Of a DNA stretch of 36,247 bases, positions 1 to 7,413 are shown in pieces. The stretch comes from Gemmatimonadota bacterium (GTDB taxonomy: Bacteria > Gemmatimonadota > Gemmatimonadetes > Longimicrobiales > Gaopeijiaceae). The stretch covers positions 1 through 36,247 of the forward strand of contig JADFNK010000019.1 in the NCBI GenBank assembly GCA_022563405.1. The letters run 5' to 3'. The notes beneath the pieces were generated by a model. It saw only the letters and a list, made by a program, of their open reading frames with translations, was not told where the DNA came from and did no database searches. The position numbers were made by a program, and so were the translations under genes. How positions within the stretch are numbered: the stretch's first letter is position 1; the number at the start of each line of letters is the position of its first letter.

Positions 1-2
1 TC

Positions 3-79
3 ACCGGAAAGGCCTCTTCGTTGGAGTATTGATTCTGCGCAGAATCTCGCTAACTCCAATAAAGATAAGCCTTTCCGGT
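3..79. repeat. Nested inverted repeats (cruciform-like) upstream of the recombinase
   Basis: Three palindromes sit almost concentrically. The outer arms are ACCGGAAAGGC (3-13) and GCCTTTCCGGT (69-79). The middle arms are TTGGAGT (21-27) and ACTCCAA (53-59). The core is the perfect 16-bp palindrome GATTCTGCGCAGAATC (31-46). The outer arm is followed by a T-rich run (79-86). Possible roles are a recombinase core site, a 77-bp MITE-like insertion with 11-bp terminal repeats, or a terminator of a gene to the left. The sequence alone does not decide. The rest of 80-182 shows only the recombinase ribosome binding site. Confidence 0.7.
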
Positions 80-182
80 TTCTTATTCAGGTCGGCTGCA
101 CAACATCACGCTTGCTTTGGGCCTAGTAAGGACACCCGAACAGGCCCCAAACACGCGCACAACGCGCTACAGGAGGCGAGAG

Positions 183-1364
183 ATGGCACACAAGCCGAAA
201 ACGTGGAGCAAACAGATAGCCGAGGCCGGTCTCAGGGCTCGTCTGTTCCGATATGGCGACCGCCCGACGCTTTACTATGATGTCTTCCGGCTCGACGGTG
301 TAAGGGTCCGCAAATCAACGAAGCGGGAAGACAGGAAAGAGGCGGAGAAGTTCGTCCGCTCCGTGCTCCGTGCGATGGCGAAACAGGGTACGCAAGCGAT
401 CGGCCAGGACGCGGACCTCGGCACGGTGTTCCGGCTCTTCTTCGAGTTGAAGGTTCCGACCTATCGGCTCGCGTTGCAGCGGGCATCACAGACCCGCCGC
501 GACATGTTCGAGAAGGCATGGGGCGCGAAGAAGCGCGTCGAGGACATCGCACAGCACGACGTGGACACGTTCGCGCACCGTCGGCGTTCCGGTGGTGTCC
601 GTAACGGCACCATTGAGGCCGACCTGCGATGGCTGTCCACGGTGTTCGCTTGGGCGCATGGCTACAAGGTGAACGGCGTTCGGCTCGTGCCGTCGAACCC
701 GCTCACGGGCCTGAAGCGCCCCAAGGAGAAGAACACCCGCCGCCCGATCGCTTCGCATCAACGATTCGTCGCCACGATGGAGCACGTCGACGCAGTGGAC
801 CCCGAGGGACGGCTCGGCTGCATGTTGGTGATCGCTCGCTACACCGGCCACCGCGAGAACGCGATCTGCCAACTGCGGGCCAATGACTTCCTGCGGACGA
901 AAGAGGAAGTACGCGCTGCGCTCGGTGCGCTCGGACTCGATGAGCGACAGGCGGACTACTACCCGCACGGCGGTCTGCATTGGCGAAAGGAATCAGACAA
1001 GATGGGCAACGACAGCGTCACGCCTCTGGCACCTGACGCGAGGACTGCGCTCGACGCATACTTGGCTCACAATCCACGGCTCGGGGAAGTGCCCCTGTTC
1101 CCGGCCTCCAAAGATCCATCCAGGCCAATCCGGGCAGACCTCGCCAGCCGGTGGCTCATGAGGGCCGAGGAGCTTGCGGGCCTTCCCTCATTGAGTGGAG
1201 GGCGCTGGCACCCGTACAGAAGGCTGTGGGCGACAGAGCGGCGACACCTACCCGCGCAGGACGTCGCCGAGGCGGGTGGATGGTCCGGCATTCAGGCACT
1301 CACGACCATCTATCAGCACGCGACGCCGGACAAAATTCTCGAGGTCGTAGAGGTCGGAGCCTAG
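183..1364 (+). CDS. Tyrosine recombinase / phage-type integrase
   Basis: This 393-residue protein is a site-specific tyrosine recombinase. The start at ATG 183 is chosen because AGGAGG (171-176) lies 6 nt upstream; an in-frame ATG at 117 has no such site. The N-terminal ~190 residues are basic and resemble an arm-type and core-binding region. The catalytic half follows: box I TGHRENAICQL (Arg224), HPYR (His343 and Arg346), Trp367 where many family members have the second His, and Tyr377 in TTIYQHA as nucleophile. All key residues are present, so it is probably active. It is the only mobility gene visible and faces an ABC transporter gene tail to tail, 69 bp away. It is probably the right-end gene of an integrated element lying mostly left of the window. 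Element type is unknown. Confidence 0.9.
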   Translation: MAHKPKTWSKQIAEAGLRARLFRYGDRPTLYYDVFRLDGVRVRKSTKREDRKEAEKFVRSVLRAMAKQGTQAIGQDADLGTVFRLFFELKVPTYRLALQRASQTRRDMFEKAWGAKKRVEDIAQHDVDTFAHRRRSGGVRNGTIEADLRWLSTVFAWAHGYKVNGVRLVPSNPLTGLKRPKEKNTRRPIASHQRFVATMEHVDAVDPEGRLGCMLVIARYTGHRENAICQLRANDFLRTKEEVRAALGALGLDERQADYYPHGGLHWRKESDKMGNDSVTPLAPDARTALDAYLAHNPRLGEVPLFPASKDPSRPIRADLASRWLMRAEELAGLPSLSGGRWHPYRRLWATERRHLPAQDVAEAGGWSGIQALTTIYQHATPDKILEVVEVGA

Positions 1365-1433
1365 TTTTTTTTGGACTGAAAAAGATACAAAAAGGATACA
1401 AAGCGATTTTCCCGGCTTGGGGAAAGAGCCCAC
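1365..1433. other. Junction between recombinase and ABC transporter: T-run, short repeats, hairpins
   Basis: The recombinase stop is followed directly by eight T residues. Then comes a near-duplicate pair of short A-rich words (GATACAAA at 1384 and GGATACAAA at 1394). A hairpin follows, TTTCCC (1408-1413) with GGGAAA (1420-1425) and a 6-nt loop. This is the place where a right attachment site of the element would be expected, but without the left end no core can be named. The region may also end transcription from both sides. Confidence 0.4.
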
Positions 1434-1453
1434 TCAGTCCCGTAAAGGACTGG
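1434..1453 (-). terminator. Hairpin at the 3' end of the ABC exporter gene
   Basis: CAGTCC (1435-1440) and GGACTG (1447-1452) form a 6-bp stem with a 6-nt loop that includes the TGA stop of the minus-strand ABC gene. Read on the minus strand, it is followed by the second hairpin at 1408-1425 and then T-rich sequence. There is no clean uridine run directly after the stem, so the terminator assignment is weak. Confidence 0.35.
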
Positions 1454-3299
1454 GGGGCTTCGCCTTACCGTCCATCTGGGTCGCTTCGATGTCTTGCTCG
1501 AGCATCTGCCGGTGTAGCAGCCGGGCGTACGTCCCGCCCACCGCCATCAAGTCTGCGTGCCGGCCCCGCTCGACGATTCGGCCGCCATCCAGCACGAGAA
1601 TCAGATCCGCGTTCATCACGGCGGACACGCGGTGGCTGATGATGAAGGAAGTGCGCCCCTCCATCACACGGGCGAGGTCGTCGAGAATGCGCGCCTCGGT
1701 GTGTGTGTCCACAGCGCTCAGAGCGTCATCGAGGATGAGAATCCGCGGGTCGCGCGCCACGGCGCGCGCCAGCGTAGTACGTTGTTTCTCCCCCCCCGAA
1801 AGGTTCACTCCGCGCTCGCCGAGAAGTGTCCCCCAGCCCTTCGGGAACCCCTGGATCGCTGCATGGAGCTGGGCGACGCGGGCCGCTTCGACGACCACTT
1901 CGTCCGGGTCCTCGAGCGGGCCCTCCGGTGCGCTGTGGGCTCGCCGTTCCTCCTGGGCCGCTGCGGCCGACGCCTCGGCACCGGGGTCGAGGTCGAGACC
2001 GAGTCCGATATTCTCCTCGATGGTCGCCGAAAAGAGGAAGGGGTCCTGGGGCACCATCCCGATGAGCGAGCGTAACTCACCCGGGTCCAGATCGCGCACG
2101 TCGACGCCGTCGACCAGCACACGCCCGCTCGTGACGTCGTAGATCCGGGGGATCAACGTCACAAGCGTGGATTTGCCCGATCCGGTCGGACCGACGACGG
2201 CCACGATCTGGCCGGGATCGGCCGTGAAAGAGACGTCTTCGAGGACCAGCCGCTCCGTACCCGGATACCGAAAAGACACGTTCCGGAACTCGATGGCGCC
2301 GCTGGGCTCGGCCAGACGTACGGGGCTCTCGGGGGGGCGCACGGCCGGTTCGGTCTCGAAGATCTTGTTGAGGCGGCCCATGCTGGCCGAGCCCCTCTGA
2401 AACAGGTTGACGACCCAGCCCAGAGCGATGAGCGGCCAGATGAGGTAACCGACGTAGATCCCGAATGCGACGAAGTCTCCGATTGTGATCCGTCCGGCGA
2501 TGGCTTCGACACCGCCGAGCCACAGCACGATGACCATCGCCGCTCCCGAGAAGAGCGCGAGGATCGGATGGAACAGGCCCGCCACCTTCACGAGGTCCAT
2601 GTTCCTCTCCATGTACTCCCGGTTGAGGCGGTCGAAGTGGTGCGCCTGACTGTCCTCCTGCACGTACGCCCGCACGATACGCATGCCCGTCAGGTTTTCC
2701 TGAACCATGGTCGAGAGCGTCGAGAACTGCTCCTGGATCTTCTCGAAGCGCTGGTGAATCACACGCGCGAACATGAAAACGATCGGTGGGAGGACCACCA
2801 TGGGGAGCAGGGCGTAGACCGTGAGCCTCGGGCTGATCCAAACCATGAATCCGATAGTGAGCAGGAAGCTCACGAACGTATTCACCGCGTACATGATGGC
2901 GGGCCCCGTCGCCATACGGACCGCTTGTGTGTCGTTGGTGGCACGGGCCATGAGATCACCGGTCCGCGTTCGGCCGTAGAAGCTCGCGTCCAGCCGAAGG
3001 AGGTGCGCAAAGTAGTCGTTCCGCAGGTCGCACTCGATGCGGCGACTGAGACCGTTGAGAAGCTCCCGCATACCGTACTTGGCGGCGCCTCCGAGAATGG
3101 CGGCCGCTACGATGAGGAGGGCATAGGTGGAAACGCGGCCCATCGTCACATCCGGGTCACCCAAGCCGTCGATGGACAGCTTGATCAGATACGGTCCGGT
3201 CACCGTGAAGAGGTTGGTGACAACAACCAACACCAGACCCGCCACGGCCCCTCTCCGGTAGGGCCGGAAGTAGGGGAGGATGGTGCGGAGCTCGTTCAT
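1434..3299 (-). CDS. ABC exporter half-transporter (MdlA/YheI-like), permease fused to ATPase
   Basis: The 621 residues comprise an exporter-type membrane domain (about 1-315) and one nucleotide-binding domain (about 335-600). Visible motifs are Walker A GPTGSGKST (370-378), Q-loop VPQ (Gln418), signature LSGGE (500-504), Walker B LILDD (521-525) and the H-loop SHR (His556). The residue after the Walker B Asp is Asp525, not the usual catalytic Glu, and is followed by ALSAVD. This DDALSAVD form is known from the MdlA/YheI half of heterodimeric exporters. A partner half-transporter is usually adjacent, but none is seen here. An Ala/Glu/Pro-rich insert of about 28 residues (437-465) lies between Q-loop and signature. 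It is likely a drug or lipid exporter; the substrate cannot be read. The start is ATG 3299. Confidence 0.93.
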   Translation of the reverse strand: MNELRTILPYFRPYRRGAVAGLVLVVVTNLFTVTGPYLIKLSIDGLGDPDVTMGRVSTYALLIVAAAILGGAAKYGMRELLNGLSRRIECDLRNDYFAHLLRLDASFYGRTRTGDLMARATNDTQAVRMATGPAIMYAVNTFVSFLLTIGFMVWISPRLTVYALLPMVVLPPIVFMFARVIHQRFEKIQEQFSTLSTMVQENLTGMRIVRAYVQEDSQAHHFDRLNREYMERNMDLVKVAGLFHPILALFSGAAMVIVLWLGGVEAIAGRITIGDFVAFGIYVGYLIWPLIALGWVVNLFQRGSASMGRLNKIFETEPAVRPPESPVRLAEPSGAIEFRNVSFRYPGTERLVLEDVSFTADPGQIVAVVGPTGSGKSTLVTLIPRIYDVTSGRVLVDGVDVRDLDPGELRSLIGMVPQDPFLFSATIEENIGLGLDLDPGAEASAAAAQEERRAHSAPEGPLEDPDEVVVEAARVAQLHAAIQGFPKGWGTLLGERGVNLSGGEKQRTTLARAVARDPRILILDDALSAVDTHTEARILDDLARVMEGRTSFIISHRVSAVMNADLILVLDGGRIVERGRHADLMAVGGTYARLLHRQMLEQDIEATQMDGKAKPPSPLRD

Positions 3300-3318
3300 C
3301 GCGGCGATGGGTCTCGGG

Positions 3319-5121
3319 TCACCAGCCTATAGCCGCACCACGCCCGCGAGGATCGGACGCCGCTTGGAGCGTTCCGTCCGGCATGACCATGATGGCCTGA
3401 ACATTTCCGGATAGTCCTCCGTCTTCAACCCGTTCAACCATCACATGCCCACGGGCTTCCAGTTCCGCCAGGACCGTTGGCGTGAGGGCACCCCGCTCGT
3501 ACATGATCTGGTCGGGCAGGTGCTGGTGGTGGACCCGGGGCGCGTTCACGGCCTGAGCGACGTTCATCCCATAATCCACCACGTTGACGATGGTCTGAAA
3601 GACCGTCGTGATGATCCTCCCTCCCCCCGGGGAGCCGGTGACGAAAAAGAGCGTGCCGTCGGGACGGCTCACGATCGTGGGGGTCATGGCGGAGAGCATC
3701 CTCTTGCCGGGCTCCACCCCGTTGTCCTCTCCCTGGACCAGACCGAAGAAATTGGGTGTGCCCGGCTTCGCAGTGAAGTCGTCCATCTCGTTGTTGAGCA
3801 GGAACCCAGCGCCCGCCACGGTCACCTTGCTGCCGAACGACAAGTTGAGCGTCGTGGTTACGGCCACGGCGTTCCCAGAGGCATCCACGATGGAAAGATG
3901 AGTGGTGTGATCCCCTTCCCGGGGAGGTTCCAGGCCGGGCCCGACGTCGGCCGAGGGTGTGGCCCGGTCGGTGATGTCGGCGGCCCGTGCCACAGCGTAC
4001 GCCTTCGCCGTCAAACGTTCCAGCGGGACGTCGATGAAATCCGAGTCCGCCAGATACGCGTTCCGGTCCGCATAGGATCGCCGCCAGGACTCCGCAAGAA
4101 GATGAATCATCTGGGTCGAGTGCCACGGCATCTCCGCGAGGTCGTACGTCTCCACCATGTTGGCCATTTCGGCCATCGTGGTGCCCCCTGAGGAGGAGGG
4201 CGGCATCGACAGAACCGTGAAACCCCGATACGTGAACTCGATCGGGTCCCGCCAGGCCGCTGTGTAAGCCTCCAGGTCCCGGTGAGAGATGAGTCCCTGG
4301 CCGCGCTCCATCTCAGCGACGATCAGATCGGCGGTCTCTCCCCGGTAGAATCCGTCGGCGCCTCGGTCTCGGATGCGGCGCAGCGTGGCGGCGAGCTCGG
4401 GCTGAGCAAATGTCTCGCCGATGTCCACGATCCGGCCTCCCGGGAGGAAGGTGGCGGCCGTCGTTTCGTAAAGCCTGAGGTCGCTCTCTTTGTTGGCGAT
4501 GTCGCGGCGGAAGCCCTCGTGGACCTCGAAGCCGTCGGCCAACTCGGCCGCCGGCTCCACCAGATCGGCCCAGGGCAGCGTGCCGAACCGTCGATGGGCC
4601 TCCCACAGGCCCATCACGGAGCCCGGTACGCCCACGGCCAGGTGGCCCAACATCGACTTGCCGGTCAACTCCCCACGGTCATCGAGGAACATGTCGCGCG
4701 TGGCCTCGAGCGGTGCTTTTTCTCGGTAGTCGAGGGCCGCGGTGGTCCCATCCGCCATTCTCACGACCATGAAGCCACCGCCCCCGATATTCCCCGCGTT
4801 CGGCTTGACCACGGCCAAGGCGAAGGATACGGCGATCGCCGCGTCTACCGCGTTCCCACCCTCCTGCATGATCCGAGCGCCTAGTTCGCTGGCGTAAATA
4901 TCCGTGCTCACGACCATGGCGCGCTCCGCGGTTACCGGCGCGTCGTCGGCCGAGAATCGCCAAGTGTCCGGAAAGACGATCGGGGGTCGGGATTGGGCTG
5001 TCTCATCGAGCCCGGCCTGAGGTGGTTCGGCCGGTGTGCAAGCAGCCAGCAGAAGCGCCAGACCGAGCATCGCTCGTTTCGCGCTTTTCTGGCAGATGGG
5101 CCCGGTTACGATTCGTTCCAC
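3319..5121 (-). CDS. ggt: Gamma-glutamyltransferase, predicted lipoprotein
   Basis: This 600-residue Ntn-hydrolase precursor is predicted to cleave glutathione and other gamma-glutamyl compounds outside the inner membrane and to transfer the glutamyl group. The family hallmark is DHTTHLSIVD, with Thr406 as the expected autoprocessing site and nucleophile. Arg133 in LDYREKAP and the glycine-rich GSPGGGRI also match the family. The N-terminus has basic residues, a hydrophobic core and lipobox LLAAC (Cys28), so it should be lipid-anchored. The start is GTG 5121, 5 nt after the stop of the upstream M20 gene. This retains the basic n-region; ATG 5070 would leave a signal without positive charge. 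It forms a two-gene unit with the amidohydrolase, suggesting peptide or amino-acid conjugate scavenging. Confidence 0.93.
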   Translation of the reverse strand: MERIVTGPICQKSAKRAMLGLALLLAACTPAEPPQAGLDETAQSRPPIVFPDTWRFSADDAPVTAERAMVVSTDIYASELGARIMQEGGNAVDAAIAVSFALAVVKPNAGNIGGGGFMVVRMADGTTAALDYREKAPLEATRDMFLDDRGELTGKSMLGHLAVGVPGSVMGLWEAHRRFGTLPWADLVEPAAELADGFEVHEGFRRDIANKESDLRLYETTAATFLPGGRIVDIGETFAQPELAATLRRIRDRGADGFYRGETADLIVAEMERGQGLISHRDLEAYTAAWRDPIEFTYRGFTVLSMPPSSSGGTTMAEMANMVETYDLAEMPWHSTQMIHLLAESWRRSYADRNAYLADSDFIDVPLERLTAKAYAVARAADITDRATPSADVGPGLEPPREGDHTTHLSIVDASGNAVAVTTTLNLSFGSKVTVAGAGFLLNNEMDDFTAKPGTPNFFGLVQGEDNGVEPGKRMLSAMTPTIVSRPDGTLFFVTGSPGGGRIITTVFQTIVNVVDYGMNVAQAVNAPRVHHQHLPDQIMYERGALTPTVLAELEARGHVMVERVEDGGLSGNVQAIMVMPDGTLQAASDPRGRGAAIGW

Positions 5122-5126
5122 GAGAC

Positions 5127-6308
5127 TTACCCCATCTCTTGGAGGAGTCGGATGGCGCCGGCCGCCAGCGTGGCGGCCCCTAACGGAAGCGCTGCTTCGT
5201 CGATGTCGAAGTCGGCCTCATGGTGCATACGTGGCCTGGGCAGGGCGGCCCCCACCCAAAAGAACGTGCCCGGCGCCTCGTTCGCGAGGAAGGAGAAATC
5301 CTCGGCGAGTGTCATGGGCTCGATGGGAAGCACGTCGTCCTCGCCCACCATATCGATCGCTGCGGCGCGCACGCACTCCGTCACCCGTTCGTCGTTGATG
5401 ACAGGGAGAATACCGGTCTCGACGTCGATCGTGACCTCGGCACCGGATTCCTCCAGAACGCCGAACGCCTCGTCCAACCGGCGGTTGAGGCGCTCTCGAG
5501 TCTCCTCCGAGAAGAAACGCATGGTCCCGTCGATCGTCACACGGTCCGCCAGGACGTTGGTGGCGGTGCCCCCCGAAATCTTCCCGAACGAGATGAGTCC
5601 GTCCTCGACGGGCGAACGGTTTTTTGGCGCCGCGTCCTTGGCCGCGACCACGCCTCGAGCCGCCAACACGAGCGCATCGATGCCTGCTTCGGGCATTCCC
5701 GCGTGGCTGCTCTTGCCGCGCACCTCGATGTGTATCTCCGCGGCGCCGGACATGATGGGTCCCGTGGCGAAGAAGAGTTTTCCGGTGGGGAGAGGTCCTC
5801 CCAGATGCAGCCCGACGACGGCGTCGACCCCCTCCATCACACCTTCGTCCACCATCCGCATCGCGCCGCTTTTGCCCTCGTCGTCGGTCGACTCTTCCGA
5901 GGGTTGAAAGATGAAACGAACGGTGCCGGAGGGCAGGCGCCCCGAATCTCTCTTCTCCGCCAGGATGCGGGCCGCTCCGATCAATCCGGCCACATGTCCA
6001 TCGTGCCCGCACGCGTGCATGACACCCGGGTTCTCGGAGATGTAATCGTGCGTATTCGCCTCCTGTATGGGGAGGGCGTCCATATCCGCACGAAGCGCGA
6101 TGAGGGGACCCTCGCCGTTGTGCAGCTCGGCGATCACCCCGGTGCGACCGATCCCGGTACGGACCGAAAAGCCGAGCGCCTCCATTTCCGTTGCCGCGAT
6201 TCCCGCCGTTCGCACCTCCTGGAACGAGAGTTCCGGGTGCCGGTGAAGGTCTCTACGAATCGCGGTGAGCTCTGCGGCGAGAGATTGGGCCTCTTCGAGA
6301 AGATTCAC
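5127..6308 (-). CDS. M20-family metal-dependent amidohydrolase (N-acyl amino acid / peptide hydrolase)
   Basis: The 393-residue enzyme resembles aminoacylase/hippurate hydrolase-type M20D peptidases that remove acyl groups from amino acids. It starts with the family N-terminus (RRDLHRHPELSFQE). The metal-binding motif HACGHDGH, the PSEES motif and a late HHEADF motif are all present. A dimerisation lid domain is expected in the middle third. GTG 6308 is preferred: it gives the usual family length and has GAGG just upstream. The open frame reaches further 5', but that extension would run through the divergent murQ start and has no family resemblance. It is followed 5 nt later by ggt, so the pair is probably co-transcribed. 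The substrate is not determined. Confidence 0.9.
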   Translation of the reverse strand: MNLLEEAQSLAAELTAIRRDLHRHPELSFQEVRTAGIAATEMEALGFSVRTGIGRTGVIAELHNGEGPLIALRADMDALPIQEANTHDYISENPGVMHACGHDGHVAGLIGAARILAEKRDSGRLPSGTVRFIFQPSEESTDDEGKSGAMRMVDEGVMEGVDAVVGLHLGGPLPTGKLFFATGPIMSGAAEIHIEVRGKSSHAGMPEAGIDALVLAARGVVAAKDAAPKNRSPVEDGLISFGKISGGTATNVLADRVTIDGTMRFFSEETRERLNRRLDEAFGVLEESGAEVTIDVETGILPVINDERVTECVRAAAIDMVGEDDVLPIEPMTLAEDFSFLANEAPGTFFWVGAALPRPRMHHEADFDIDEAALPLGAATLAAGAIRLLQEMG

Positions 6309-6498
6309 GGAGCCTCGGGCGCGTGGATCGAGCTTGCACGGTCCGTCGGGCGTGTAGATCGAGCTTGCACGGTCCGTCGGGCGGGCGAAGTCCTTGGTTG
6401 CTGGCGAAAAGAAGCCAAGATTAGCTTGTCCAAGCGAAGTATCGCCGCAACCGCGGGGGAGTTCCAGGTCTCGAACCACCGAGGGACGAACAGTCCGC
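6309..6498. promoter_or_regulatory. Divergent promoter region, M20 amidohydrolase / murQ
   Basis: This 190-bp gap must hold the promoters of both divergent units. It contains the 27-bp direct repeat and, nearer murQ, short dyads: GCTTG (6424-6428) with CAAGC (6431-6435), and CTTGG (6393-6397) with CCAAG (6414-6418). No -10 element could be assigned with confidence. Confidence 0.4.
6326..6383. repeat. 27-bp direct repeat, two perfect copies, between the M20 gene and murQ
   Basis: A 27-bp sequence beginning GATCGAGCTTGCAC and ending GTCGGGCG occurs at 6326-6352 and again at 6357-6383, so the period is 31 bp. The copies are identical. They lie 18 bp upstream of the M20 start and 116 bp upstream of murQ. 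Each contains a TTGCAC word that could serve as a -35 element on the plus strand. A duplicated operator or a recent tandem duplication would both fit. Confidence 0.85.
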
Positions 6499-7413
6499 AT
6501 GCTCGACGACCGACTGACGGAGCAGAGAAACCCGCGTTCTTCCGCGATGGACGTGTTGTCGGCGCTCGAGTTGGTCGATCTCATCAATTCCGAGGACCGA
6601 ACCGTGGCAGAGGCCGTTGAATCCCAGCGGCTCGCCATCGCTGATGCGATCGAGTTGGTGGTGGAGGCCTTCCGGAGCGGGGGCAGGTTGATCTATGTGG
6701 GTGCGGGAACGTCGGGGCGGTTGGGTGTTCTGGATGCGGCGGAGATGCCGCCGACGTTCGGAACCGACCCCGAGATGGTGCAGGGTATCATCGCGGGTGG
6801 ACGCGAGGCGCTGGTCCGGTCTCAGGAGGGCGCGGAGGACCATCCGGAGGATGGGGCCTCCGAGATCGACCGGCTGGAAATCGGTCCGAAAGACTTCGTG
6901 ATGGGGATCGCCACTTCGGGGACGACACCGTTCGTACACGGCGCCCTGGCCCGTGCCCGCGAACGTGGAGCGCACACGGGTTTTCTCCTATGTACGTCTC
7001 CGGCGCCCGAGCTCCTGGAGACCCACGACGTGGTCATCGCCCCGCTCGTTGGTCCGGAGGTCGTGACGGGTTCCACCCGCATGAAGGCCGGGACCGCCAC
7101 CAAGATGGTTCTCAACACGGTCACCACCGCTGCGATGGTCATGACCGGAAAGGTGTTCGGCAACCTCATGGTGGATCTCCAGGCGACCTGTGAGAAACTC
7201 GAGGATCGGGGCGAGCGGATTCTGATGACGATCCTCGACGTGGATCGGTCCCGTGCCGCTGCGCTCCTCGAGGCGGCGGGGGGCAACGTGAAGACCGCGC
7301 TGGTCATGGAACGTCGTGGGGCCGGGGTTGTGGAGGCGGAGCGGTTGCTCGAAGAGGCGGCGGGTGCGCTCGCCCGCGTGATCGGGAGTCTGGCCGAGGA
7401 CCCGCAGACGTGA
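6499..7413 (+). CDS. murQ: N-acetylmuramic acid 6-phosphate etherase
   Basis: MurQ removes the lactyl ether from MurNAc-6-phosphate, giving GlcNAc-6-phosphate in cytoplasmic peptidoglycan recycling. The 304-residue length matches the family. It opens with LTEQRNPRS, a MurQ hallmark. The SIS fold shows YVGAGTSGRLG (66-76), Glu82 in AAEMPPTFG and Glu113, which correspond to the two catalytic Glu residues of the E. coli enzyme. GPEVVTGSTRMKAG (185-198) follows. ATG 6499 is chosen because the family N-terminus begins there, with GAGGGA 12 nt upstream; longer in-frame extensions look non-coding. Its stop overlaps the anmK GTG start (GTGA), so both recycling steps are translationally coupled. Confidence 0.95.
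   Translation: MLDDRLTEQRNPRSSAMDVLSALELVDLINSEDRTVAEAVESQRLAIADAIELVVEAFRSGGRLIYVGAGTSGRLGVLDAAEMPPTFGTDPEMVQGIIAGGREALVRSQEGAEDHPEDGASEIDRLEIGPKDFVMGIATSGTTPFVHGALARARERGAHTGFLLCTSPAPELLETHDVVIAPLVGPEVVTGSTRMKAGTATKMVLNTVTTAAMVMTGKVFGNLMVDLQATCEKLEDRGERILMTILDVDRSRAAALLEAAGGNVKTALVMERRGAGVVEAERLLEEAAGALARVIGSLAEDPQT

Noticed and set aside
3-79. Integron attC site
   Set aside because: The nested arms recall attC folding, but the expected R-box ends (GTTRRRY and its complement) are absent and the recombinase shows no recognisable integron-integrase insert.
1365-1433. tRNA or tRNA fragment as the attachment site of the element
   Set aside because: No acceptor stem, T-loop or CCA-like end could be recognised.
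5220-6620. Long plus-strand open frame opposite the M20 gene (466 codons)
   Set aside because: High GC gives long antisense frames; the product is Arg/Gly/His-rich with no fold pattern, while the minus frame is a clear enzyme.
6309-6638. Longer M20 amidohydrolase starting at 6638
   Set aside because: The extra 110 residues run antisense through the murQ start, include both copies of the 27-bp repeat and do not resemble the family.
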